From Allobosea sp. CRIB-10 (GTDB lineage: Bacteria > Pseudomonadota > Alphaproteobacteria > Rhizobiales > Beijerinckiaceae): DNA of 64,000 bases. This document shows, one piece after another, positions 35,008 through 41,847 of this stretch. The notes under the pieces were generated by a model, which worked only from the letters and a program-made list of their open reading frames with translations, did not search any database and had not been told where the DNA came from. A program made the position numbers and the translations under genes. How positions within the stretch are numbered: the stretch's first letter is position 1; each line of letters starts with the position of its first letter. The stretch spans positions 1 to 64,000 of the forward strand of contig NZ_FOKP01000012.1 of the NCBI RefSeq assembly GCF_900112185.1. The letters run 5' to 3'.

Positions 35008-35209
35008 AATGTTCCGTCTTGCGGGGGCCGGGCAGCGCGGAGATAGCGCGCGGGCTAACTGCAGCCGAACGATGCTGTTCCGCTGGGCAGCGAAGATGGC
35101 GCGAGGAAGTCCCATCGGGGCGCGGATTCCCGCACTATCCACGACGCCTTCAACAGCTTGATGGCAGAGTACCGCGTCTCCGAGAGTGAGAGGAGAGCGA
35201 GGAATCCAC

Positions 35210-35248
35210 GACGGGTTTAAGACCGAGAGAGAGTCTCCGGCGCCCGTC
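35210..35248 (+). ncRNA. Nested stem-loop leader of the DUF932 gene
   Basis: Outer stem GACGGG (35210-35215) / CCCGTC (35243-35248) encloses an inner GAGA..TCTC hairpin; ATGGAGA follows at once. The same plan recurs at 36579-36620 and 39869-39908 before other backbone genes, so a cis-acting RNA element is likely. Confidence 0.55.
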
Positions 35249-36457
35249 ATGGAGACCTCAGCCATGAACACGCAAGTTCTCAATGCCACTCCCCAGCCTC
35301 GCGGGGGTTACAAGGTGGATGTATCGCGCGGCGAACGCATCGGCCGTGTCTCGTCCGAGTGGTTCTCACGGCCGGATGATGAGCGCTTCCTTTCGCTCAC
35401 TGATCTCGCGCGCACGGTCGGAGCGCGGTCCGAGCGCAGCCGCACGCGGACCGTCGAGAGCGCACGTATCCATGTGGAAGCGAGCCGAAATGATCCCGAA
35501 CGGCTGAGCCTGATCCTGCCAGGCGCGGAGGCTCCGGTCGCCCCAACCCATTGGAGTATCGGCCAGCTTGCCAGTCTGGTCGGTGCGCCCGCCACCTATC
35601 TGCGCCAGCTCCCTGCGCCGCTCGCCGGCATCAACCTGCAATATGGCCTCGCCAACCATCGCGCTGAGCAGGTCAAGACCTTCGAGGCCGATGATGGTCG
35701 TGTCGAGTTGCGCGCCGTGACCGGCCCCGACTACGGCCGCATCTTCGATCATGAACTCGTCGGGGCCGTGCAAAGCATCGCCGGCAACGGCACCGGAGAT
35801 ACCCGCTGGAAGGTGCCGGGCGTCCTCGACTGGTCAACCGGCATCTATAATCCCGGGGTCGACATCAACAAGGATACCACGACGCTCTATGCCTCTGATC
35901 GCGACGTCTTCATCTTCCTGGTCGACGACCTGAATCCGATCGAGGCTGGCAAACTTCCTGACGGCTCACCCGACCTTTATTTCCGCGGCTTCTATTGCTG
36001 GAACTCCGAGGTCGGCGCGAAAACACTTGGCCTTGCCAGCTTCTACCTTCGGGCGGTCTGCCAGAACCGCAATTTGTGGGGCGTCGAGGATTTCGAGGAG
36101 ATCACGATCCGCCACTCGAAATACGCAGCCTCCCGCTTCGCGCACGAGGCCACGCCGGCTCTGCTGAACTTCGCCAACTCCTCAGCCATGCCCTTCATCA
36201 ACGGCATCAAGGCCTCGCGCGAACGCATCGTCGCCCGCAATGACGAAGACCGCACCGATTTCCTGCGCCGCCGCGGCTTCTCGAAGGGCGAGACCGCGAA
36301 GATCATCGATACGGTCTTGACTGAGGAGGGACGCCCGCCGGAGTCGATATTCGATTTCGTCCAGGGCATCACCGCTCTTGCGCGTGCCAAGCCCCATCAG
36401 GACGCCCGCCTTGACCTGGAGGCGAAGGCCAAGAAGCTGCTCGATCGCGCGGCCTGA
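35249..36457 (+). CDS. DUF932-family protein
   Basis: A 402-residue protein (397 if started at 35264, MNTQVLNATP). DUF932 features include AVTGPDYGRIFDHELVGAV, YNPGVDINKDTTTLYASDRD, DLYFRGFYCWNSEVGAKTLG and the C-terminal FSKGETAKIIDTVLTEEG. These proteins are widespread on plasmids and phages, resemble LGT_TIGR03299-type proteins and have no agreed function. The ATG at 35249 lies directly on the end of the leader stem, so the start may be occluded by the RNA fold. It opens the backbone module. Confidence 0.85.
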   Translation: METSAMNTQVLNATPQPRGGYKVDVSRGERIGRVSSEWFSRPDDERFLSLTDLARTVGARSERSRTRTVESARIHVEASRNDPERLSLILPGAEAPVAPTHWSIGQLASLVGAPATYLRQLPAPLAGINLQYGLANHRAEQVKTFEADDGRVELRAVTGPDYGRIFDHELVGAVQSIAGNGTGDTRWKVPGVLDWSTGIYNPGVDINKDTTTLYASDRDVFIFLVDDLNPIEAGKLPDGSPDLYFRGFYCWNSEVGAKTLGLASFYLRAVCQNRNLWGVEDFEEITIRHSKYAASRFAHEATPALLNFANSSAMPFINGIKASRERIVARNDEDRTDFLRRRGFSKGETAKIIDTVLTEEGRPPESIFDFVQGITALARAKPHQDARLDLEAKAKKLLDRAA

Positions 36458-36578
36458 TCGGCGCCGCAGGGTCCTCGACAAACCAGAGCCGCTTCCACGG
36501 CATTGCGCTGGGGGACCACTCCGGTCCGGTTGAGCGTGGCGCTGCCCTCCAGAGGAAGAGGGCGGCGCTTCGCTTCGT

Positions 36579-36620
36579 GACGGATTTCAGATCCGAGAGA
36601 GTGGCTCTCGGGGATCCGTC
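36579..36620 (+). ncRNA. Nested stem-loop leader of the ParB-like gene
   Basis: Outer stem GACGGAT (36579-36585) / ATCCGTC (36614-36620) and perfect inner stem CCGAGAG (36593-36599) / CTCTCGG (36605-36611) with loop AGTGG. GCGGAG follows as ribosome site 9 bases before ATG. It is the best-formed member of the leader family. Confidence 0.6.
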
Positions 36621-36634
36621 GCGGAGTAGACACC

Positions 36635-38794
36635 ATGGCCAAGGCTTCCAGGAAGAAGATCCAGACCCCTGTCGTCGCGATGATCGAATTCTCCCGCTCG
36701 CGCGACATCCCCTTCAACCGGATCAGGCTGTCGGACAGCAATGTCCGTGAAATCGGCGTCGAAGACGGCCTCGATGAGCTGACCCACGATATCGATCGGC
36801 GCGAGGACCTGGTGATGGGCCTGAATGTCCGTGCCGTGCTTGACGCCGACGGCAATGAGACGGGCGATTTCGAGACTCCCGCCGGTGGCCGCCGCTTCCG
36901 GGCGATCTCGCGTCTGGTGGAAGCCGGCCGCTTCCCGGTCGATGGACTCGTCCCTTGCCTCGTCAAGAAGGCCAACGCCAAGACTTCAGCGATCGACGAC
37001 TCGTTGGCCGAGAACACGGTGCGGCTCGCACTCCACCCGCTCGATCAATTCAAGGCGTTCAAGCGCATGATCGATGACGGCATTACCAGGGAGGAGATCG
37101 CCGACGCCTATCGCACGACGCCGCGCTACGTCACCCAGCGCCTCCGCCTCGCCTCCGTTTCCCCAGCGCTGCGCGAGCTCTATGCGGGCGACGAGATGAC
37201 GCTGGCGATGCTCGAAGCCTTCACCGTCAACCCCGACCACGCGCGCCAGGAGCAGGTCTGGGAGCGCATTACCGGCTCCTGGCAGAAGGAGCCCTGGCAG
37301 ATCCGACGCATGTTGACGGAGACCACGGTGCCGTCGGCCGACAAGCGTGCTCTCTTTGTCGGACTGGAGGCCTATGAGGCCGCCGGCGGCCCCGTTCTGC
37401 GCGACCTCTTCTCCGACGACGACGGCGGCTGGCTCGAGGACGTCGGCCTGCTCGATCGCCTCGTCACTGAGAAGCTCCACATGCTGGCCGACGAGCTCGC
37501 GAGCCATGGCTGGAAGTGGATCGAAGCCGCGGTCGAGCTGCCCTATGGCTACGCCAACGGCCTGCGCAAGATCGGCAGCGTCTCCCAGGAGCTCACCGAG
37601 GAAGAGCGCGCAGGCAGAGAGGCCTTGCGCAAGGAGTACGACGACCTCGAAGCTGCCTATTCCGATGCTGACGAACTGCCGGACGAGGTCGATCAGCGCT
37701 TCAGCGAGATCGAAGCAGCTCTCGCGGGCTTCGAGAACCGGCCCGCGATCTTCGAGCCGGATGAGGTCGCGCGCGCCGGCGTCTTCCTCACCATCAACCG
37801 CGACGGCGAGCTTGTCGTCGATCGCGGCTATGTCCGGCCTGAGGACGAGGCGCCGCTGGTCATCGATGGGGAAGACTCCGGTTCGGAGGGTGACGATCCT
37901 GAGTTCGTCGACGGCACTGAATCATTCCAACGTACCGCCATCTCGATCGGCGGCCAGCCGGTCGACGTGGAGGAAGAGGACGACGGCGTCATCAAGCTCC
38001 TGCCGGAGCGCCTGGTCGGCCAGCTCACGGCCCACCGCACGCTCGCCCTGCAGCAGGCCCTCGCCGAAAACGCGCATGTTGCGATGACGGCGCTGCTGCA
38101 CCGGATGGTGATGGAGCGCTATTCCTACTCCGCGCCAACCGGCTGCCTCGAAATCTCGGTTCGCCACCGGTATTTAGCCTCGCAGGGATCGGATCTCGCC
38201 GAATCCCCTTCCGCGAAGGCGATCGACGAACGCTACGAGGCCTGGAAGACCGATATCCCCTCGGACGAGGGCGCCCTGTGGGACTGGATCGCTGACCTCG
38301 ACGACGCCAGCCGCATGGCGCTTCTCGCCCATTGCGTCAGCTATGGCGTCAACGCGCTCTACGAGCGGCCGAACGACCACAGCGCCGCAGGACCGAGCCA
38401 GCATAGTCTGGTGCGCCGTCTCGCTGGTGCTGACCGCCTCGCGCGCGCGACCGGCCTCGACATGGTGGTCGATGCCGGCTGGCGGCCGACCGTCGCCAAC
38501 TATCTGGGGATCGTCACCAAGGCGCACATCCTGGCCGCCGTCCGTGAAGGCGCCGGCGACCGTGCGGCCTCGCTCATCGAGCATCTGAAGAAGGGGGACA
38601 TGGCCACGCAGGCCGAACGGCTGCTGGCCGATACCGGCTGGCTGCCCGAACCGCTGCGCACCCCCCACCTCGAAGGGGATGCCGTTTCGGCGGAGACCCA
38701 TGGCGAGGACGAGGCGCTGCCGGAATTCCTGATCGGAGACGACGCGGATGCGGCGGATGAGGGCGAGGACCATCACCTCGTCGCGGCCGAATAG
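36635..38794 (+). CDS. Large ParB/Srx-nuclease-fold protein
   Basis: A 719-residue protein with an N-terminal ParB-like domain: IPFNRIRLSDSNVREIG, a GGRRFRAISRL box and DSLAENTVRLALHPLDQFKAF, then a helix-turn-helix (TREEIADAYRTTPRYVTQRL). The remaining two thirds are acidic and unlike chromosomal ParB. Such proteins accompany DUF932 and the methylase-helicase in rhizobial mobile elements and may act in replication control or anti-defence, not segregation, since a ParA lies far away at 54 kb with its own small partner. Function is inferred from domain only. Confidence 0.85.
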   Translation: MAKASRKKIQTPVVAMIEFSRSRDIPFNRIRLSDSNVREIGVEDGLDELTHDIDRREDLVMGLNVRAVLDADGNETGDFETPAGGRRFRAISRLVEAGRFPVDGLVPCLVKKANAKTSAIDDSLAENTVRLALHPLDQFKAFKRMIDDGITREEIADAYRTTPRYVTQRLRLASVSPALRELYAGDEMTLAMLEAFTVNPDHARQEQVWERITGSWQKEPWQIRRMLTETTVPSADKRALFVGLEAYEAAGGPVLRDLFSDDDGGWLEDVGLLDRLVTEKLHMLADELASHGWKWIEAAVELPYGYANGLRKIGSVSQELTEEERAGREALRKEYDDLEAAYSDADELPDEVDQRFSEIEAALAGFENRPAIFEPDEVARAGVFLTINRDGELVVDRGYVRPEDEAPLVIDGEDSGSEGDDPEFVDGTESFQRTAISIGGQPVDVEEEDDGVIKLLPERLVGQLTAHRTLALQQALAENAHVAMTALLHRMVMERYSYSAPTGCLEISVRHRYLASQGSDLAESPSAKAIDERYEAWKTDIPSDEGALWDWIADLDDASRMALLAHCVSYGVNALYERPNDHSAAGPSQHSLVRRLAGADRLARATGLDMVVDAGWRPTVANYLGIVTKAHILAAVREGAGDRAASLIEHLKKGDMATQAERLLADTGWLPEPLRTPHLEGDAVSAETHGEDEALPEFLIGDDADAADEGEDHHLVAAE

Positions 38795-38796
38795 TC

Positions 38797-38828
38797 ATCG
38801 GCGGGGCGGCTTCGGCCGCCCCGCCGAT
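38797..38828 (+). terminator. Strong GC hairpin after the ParB-like gene
   Basis: A perfect 14-bp stem (ATCGGCGGGGCGGC and complement) with loop TTCG, a very stable tetraloop, lies two bases after the stop codon. No U-tract follows directly; a second hairpin with a U-run lies 19 bases further. Confidence 0.65.
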
Positions 38829-38846
38829 CGTCACCATCGCATTCCT

Positions 38847-38873
38847 GCCCCGGTCGTCGACCGGGGCATTTTC
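38847..38873 (+). terminator. Intrinsic-terminator-like hairpin close to a start codon
   Basis: GCCCCGGTCG (38847-38856) pairs with CGACCGGGGC (38858-38867), followed by attttc. Only 17 bases separate it from ATG 38891, with the ribosome site ctggagaca in between. Transcription of the next gene must pass through this hairpin, so it may work as an attenuator. Confidence 0.6.
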
Positions 38874-38890
38874 GTTCTGGAGACACATTC

Positions 38891-39367
38891 ATGTCCGCAT
38901 CGCTCATATTCGACATCGCTCCCCTCGGCTCGCTCATCGGCTACAGCGATGGGAGCCGAAAACCGCCGGCCCGCTTCAGCAAGAAGCTCGCGGCCTGGGA
39001 ACGGCGCAATGGCGTCGGCCGACTTGTGCGCAAGGTGCCGGAGCGCGAGCGTCCGACCTACACCGCGCTGCCCTGCTTCACCTTGAACGAGGGCAGCTTC
39101 GGACAGGACGGCATCATCGTCATGACCGTGACCCGCACCTACGGGATCGACAGCGATCTGACCTTCCGCGTCGTGGAACGCCCGCGCATCGGGCAGGTCC
39201 GGATTGTCCAGACCGTCGGCGAGAGCGACGAGTTGCTGCATCTGGCCGAGGACCAGGACGCCGCGGAACTGTGGCTCGCGAAAACTGGCTACCGCAGCGC
39301 CCGTCTCGAACCAGTCTGCGCGGACGCCGTCGGCGCCGATATTGTCGAAGGGAGGGCGGCGACATGA
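38891..39367 (+). CDS. Conserved-looking plasmid backbone protein, unknown function
   Basis: A 158-residue soluble protein. I see no family motif; it has a basic N-terminal region (RFSKKLAAWERRNGVGRLVRK) and an acidic mid-part. Its stop overlaps the next start (ATGA), so it is translated with the antirestriction-like gene. Good ribosome site and codon regularity support a real gene. Confidence 0.65.
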   Translation: MSASLIFDIAPLGSLIGYSDGSRKPPARFSKKLAAWERRNGVGRLVRKVPERERPTYTALPCFTLNEGSFGQDGIIVMTVTRTYGIDSDLTFRVVERPRIGQVRIVQTVGESDELLHLAEDQDAAELWLAKTGYRSARLEPVCADAVGADIVEGRAAT

Positions 39368-39771
39368 CCCAGCATCCTGCAACGCTGGTCCCCGAGGAAC
39401 GCCGACCTGCATTCCTCCCCGAGCTCTTCGGCGTTCCGATGCTGATCGTCGCCGAAAACACCGTCTACGCCATGATGGATCGCCTGAGTCCGCGCGACTA
39501 TGGCGGCGGCCACTGGAACTTCTACGAGGATCGTGGCCAGCCGCTCTTCCTCGCGCCGACCTCGAAGCCCCGGCTCCGGATCGAAGGCGAGATCACCTGC
39601 TTCGAAGGGGAAGTTTCGGCCGAGGCAGCCGGGATCATCGCGACCCTTTTTACTTTCTCGCATCTCTCGTTCCAGTTCCGCTCGAGCTTCCTGAGCGATG
39701 GCTACGAGCGCCTTCACGCTTACGTCGACGGCCATCCCGAAGCGTCCGAAATCTACCAGACCATCGACTGA
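39364..39771 (+). CDS. Antirestriction protein, ArdB/KlcA-like
   Basis: A 135-residue protein. The central LSPRDYGGGHWNFYEDRGQPLFLAP matches the KlcA/ArdB signature in which a Tyr-Gly-Gly-x-Trp-x-Phe segment precedes the MAP-like turn; the second half has FEGEVSAEAAGIIATLF. ArdB-type proteins help incoming plasmids evade type I restriction. ATG 39364 overlaps the previous stop. I am fairly but not fully sure of the family. Confidence 0.65.
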   Translation: MTQHPATLVPEERRPAFLPELFGVPMLIVAENTVYAMMDRLSPRDYGGGHWNFYEDRGQPLFLAPTSKPRLRIEGEITCFEGEVSAEAAGIIATLFTFSHLSFQFRSSFLSDGYERLHAYVDGHPEASEIYQTID

Positions 39772-39778
39772 TCCACGA

Positions 39779-39807
39779 AAGCGCCCCGCTCGATGCGGGG
39801 CGCTTTT
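39779..39807 (+). terminator. Intrinsic terminator after the antirestriction-like gene
   Basis: AAGCGCCCCGC (39779-39789) pairs with GCGGGGCGCTT (39795-39805), followed by more T. It is the clearest factor-independent terminator in the module. Confidence 0.85.
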
Positions 39808-39868
39808 GTCGTGTCGGCCTCGGGCGCTGGTCGAGAGCAGAGAGGGAGAGGTCGGCCGGTCCGGCCGT

Positions 39869-39908
39869 GACGGGTCGTGGTGCGGGAGAGTGGCTCCTGC
39901 AGCCCGTC
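39869..39908 (+). ncRNA. Nested stem-loop leader of the gene at 39923
   Basis: Outer stem GACGGG (39869-39874) / CCCGTC (39903-39908); inner stem TGCGGGAG (39881-39888) / CTCCTGCA (39894-39901) with one G-T pair and the loop AGTGG, identical to that of the 36579 leader. ATGGAGA follows, as in the 35210 leader. Confidence 0.6.
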
Positions 39909-39922
39909 ATGGAGAAACCGTG

Positions 39923-40486
39923 ATGAATGCTCGTCCCTCGTTCCCGATTGCTGGCCTGAGCACCCGGACGCCTACTGCCCGCGCGAGCGCCGCGCTCACC
40001 AACGCACCGAGCTTGCCGCTGCGGATCACCTGCCTGGGCGAGGCGCACTACTGCGACGGGGATCCCGCCTCCCGCGCCTACTCCGCCCCGCGAAACGTCG
40101 CACTGGCAACAGCCGGCTCCATCGCTGGCGCGATCGCGGCCGTCGAAGTTCTGGCCGGTCAGGATCGGATCGCCATCCACGATGACAGCGCGGTCGCCTT
40201 TACGCCACGGCTCTTCGTCGTCGTCGATGACGACCAATGCCAGGTCATCGCCGGCGAACCTGACGGTCTTGGCATCAAATGGTGCGAGCCGGTCGCCTCT
40301 GACGGCGAGGCCAGGCTTGTGATCTCGCAGGCCTGCGACCTGCGCCGAGAAGCCTCGTGCGCGGCCGCTGCGGAGCATCATCGGGAAGCCCGCTCGCTTC
40401 GCTTCCGGGCCAGTGCCCTCGAAGGCCGGCTCGTCCATCCCGACTGGCGGCAGCGGGCGCGCGCGGCGCTGCTTCACGCCGCCTGA
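39923..40486 (+). CDS. Plasmid backbone protein of unknown function
   Basis: A 187-residue protein starting MNARPSFPIAGL. The middle has alternating hydrophobic strands (LFVVVDDDQCQVIAGEPDG) and the C-terminus is Arg/Ala-rich and helical. I do not recognise a domain. An in-frame stop separates it from the earlier ATG at 39909 in the leader, which would give only a 4-codon peptide (MEKP) ending in TGA that overlaps the real ATG; this mini-ORF might couple translation. Confidence 0.6.
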   Translation: MNARPSFPIAGLSTRTPTARASAALTNAPSLPLRITCLGEAHYCDGDPASRAYSAPRNVALATAGSIAGAIAAVEVLAGQDRIAIHDDSAVAFTPRLFVVVDDDQCQVIAGEPDGLGIKWCEPVASDGEARLVISQACDLRREASCAAAAEHHREARSLRFRASALEGRLVHPDWRQRARAALLHAA

Positions 40487-40525
40487 CCGCTGGCCGCAAC
40501 CTCCCCACGGCATCCCACCGAACCT

Positions 40526-40544
40526 GCCCGGCTCCGAGCCGGGC
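40526..40544 (+). terminator. Hairpin shortly before the gene at 40568
   Basis: GCCCGGCTC pairs perfectly with GAGCCGGGC around a single base, then gatctcgttt. It lies 23 bases before the next ATG and contains no strict U-run. Confidence 0.5.
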
Positions 40545-40567
40545 GATCTCGTTTCAGGAGAGCTTCG

Positions 40568-41023
40568 ATGCCCGTTTTCACGATCGAAACCACCTATCAC
40601 CTGCCCGTCTTTCGCCATCGCGACTATAACGCCCGGACAATCGCCGCCGCTTGCCGCCTCGCCATCGACGATGATGACTGGGACGTCGGCAGGCCGGACT
40701 ACGAGTCCGCCCACGAGAGCTTCGTTTCCGGAATCTGGCCCGGTGCGAAGGCCGCTTATTCGGCGCCGTCCCTCACAGTGCCGGCCCATTTCGGGGAGAC
40801 TATCCAGCGCAAGGCCCGGCATTTCGAAACGCTGCTGGGCCTTCTCAAAATGATGATGGTCGACATCCGCGCCGGCTCTACGCCCTCGAGCGAATGGGTA
40901 TCGCGCGCTGCGTGGGCGGTCGCGCGGGGCGAAGCCATCCTTGCCGGAGCCAAAGATCCGAAAATGGTGGGAGTGGGTCGTGGTCGGGAGGCGCTCTCAG
41001 GCGAAGGAGGCTCCGATGCCTGA
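40568..41023 (+). CDS. Plasmid backbone protein of unknown function
   Basis: A 151-residue protein with an N-terminal strand-rich part (VFTIETTYHLPVFRHRDYNA), acidic segment DDDDWD, and helices (RKARHFETLLGLLKMMMVDI). Ribosome site ttcaggagag precedes the ATG. No domain recognised. It ends two bases before the convergent PIN-domain gene. Confidence 0.6.
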   Translation: MPVFTIETTYHLPVFRHRDYNARTIAAACRLAIDDDDWDVGRPDYESAHESFVSGIWPGAKAAYSAPSLTVPAHFGETIQRKARHFETLLGLLKMMMVDIRAGSTPSSEWVSRAAWAVARGEAILAGAKDPKMVGVGRGREALSGEGGSDA

Positions 41024-41025
41024 GA

Positions 41026-41421
41026 TCATCGCCCGATCTGGAGGGCCGAGCGCACATCCGTCTGGCCGAAGTCGTCGCCGATATAGAGCAGCGGGCAATC
41101 GTGCTCGATGGCAACCGCATAGGCAAAGCAGTCGCCATAGTTCAGCGACGCCGGGTGGATGCCCTTGCCCCACCGAGCATAGGCGCCCGCAATCCGGCGG
41201 GCCGACGCCGCCGTCACCGAGACGATCTCGAAGCCCAGCCCGGAAATCAATGCACCGACCTCGTCGCTGACATTGCGCTGTCCGGCGACAATCAGCGCCT
41301 CGGCGACGGTCCCGGCCGAGATCAGCAGCTGCTCGGCTTCCTCGATCGCGGTCATGCAGGCTTCGTCCTGCGGTTCGCCGAGCACGATCGCCATGAGGGC
41401 CGAGGTATCGACGGCGATCAC
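41026..41421 (-). CDS. vapC: PIN-domain ribonuclease toxin, VapC type
   Basis: A 131-residue toxin. PIN acidic residues are visible in MIAVDTSALMAI (first Asp), EEAEQLLIS/TVAEALIV (Glu) and LNYGDCFAYAVA (Asp), and GDDFGQTD near the end. VapC toxins cleave tRNA or rRNA. Its start overlaps the antitoxin stop by 4 bases. It probably stabilises the element. Confidence 0.92.
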   Translation of the reverse strand: MIAVDTSALMAIVLGEPQDEACMTAIEEAEQLLISAGTVAEALIVAGQRNVSDEVGALISGLGFEIVSVTAASARRIAGAYARWGKGIHPASLNYGDCFAYAVAIEHDCPLLYIGDDFGQTDVRSALQIGR

Positions 41422-41675
41422 GCGGGCAGCCCGTCATCGCCATAGAGGAAGTCCTGGCTGTGGGCGGCATCCGCTCCCGGCAATGCCTTGCTCGCGGCCG
41501 CGGCCCTGACTTTCTCCATCAGCGCGCGCCGGCCCTTCAACCCGGGCGCGGCCGCCATGGCGACGAGCCGCACAACCTCATGTCCGCGACGGGTCAGGAT
41601 GACCTCGTCGCCGGCTTCGGCCCGCTTCACCAGTTCGGTGAGCTGCCCCTTCGCATCGCTGACAGATACGCGCAT
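41418..41675 (-). CDS. vapB: Antitoxin of the Phd/VapB type
   Basis: An 85-residue antitoxin with N-terminal MRVSVSDAKGQLTELVKRAEAGDEVILTRRG split here as the Phd/YefM DNA-binding fold; the C-terminal half (ADAAHSQDFLYGDDG) should wrap the toxin. It precedes vapC in one operon transcribed leftward. Confidence 0.9.
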   Translation of the reverse strand: MRVSVSDAKGQLTELVKRAEAGDEVILTRRGHEVVRLVAMAAAPGLKGRRALMEKVRAAAASKALPGADAAHSQDFLYGDDGLPA

Positions 41676-41771
41676 CGCGCGGCTCCCTCCGCTAGGTAGA
41701 AATCCTCTCCCGAGAGATGGTCCATTGAATGGTCCAAGTCAATGACGGCCTGAGAGAAAGAGTGTGGCCGG

Positions 41772-41840
41772 GACGGGGTTTGAGCCCGTCCGGTCCGAGA
41801 GAGAGCGCCGCCGGGTTTGTTCCTCCCGCTCTCCCGGGGA
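41772..41840 (+). ncRNA. Variant structured leader of the methylase-helicase gene
   Basis: GACGGG (41772-41777) and CCCGTC (41785-41790) form a closed hairpin here, followed by CCGAGAGAGAGCG and, downstream, CGCTCTC, which can pair. The same sequence words occur as in the 35210/36579/39869 leaders but in a different order, 8 bases before ATG 41848. Confidence 0.4.
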
Positions 41841-41847
41841 TTGCCCG

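Noticed and set aside
36635..38794. The large ParB-like protein as the partition partner of ParA at 54 kb
   Set aside because: It is 17 kb away, much larger than partition ParB proteins, and a small DNA-binding protein directly follows parA.
41764..41800. tRNA fragment: the GACGGG-GTTTGAG-CCCGTC hairpin looks like a T-arm
   Set aside because: No acceptor stem, D-arm or anticodon arm can be built around it; it fits the leader family better.
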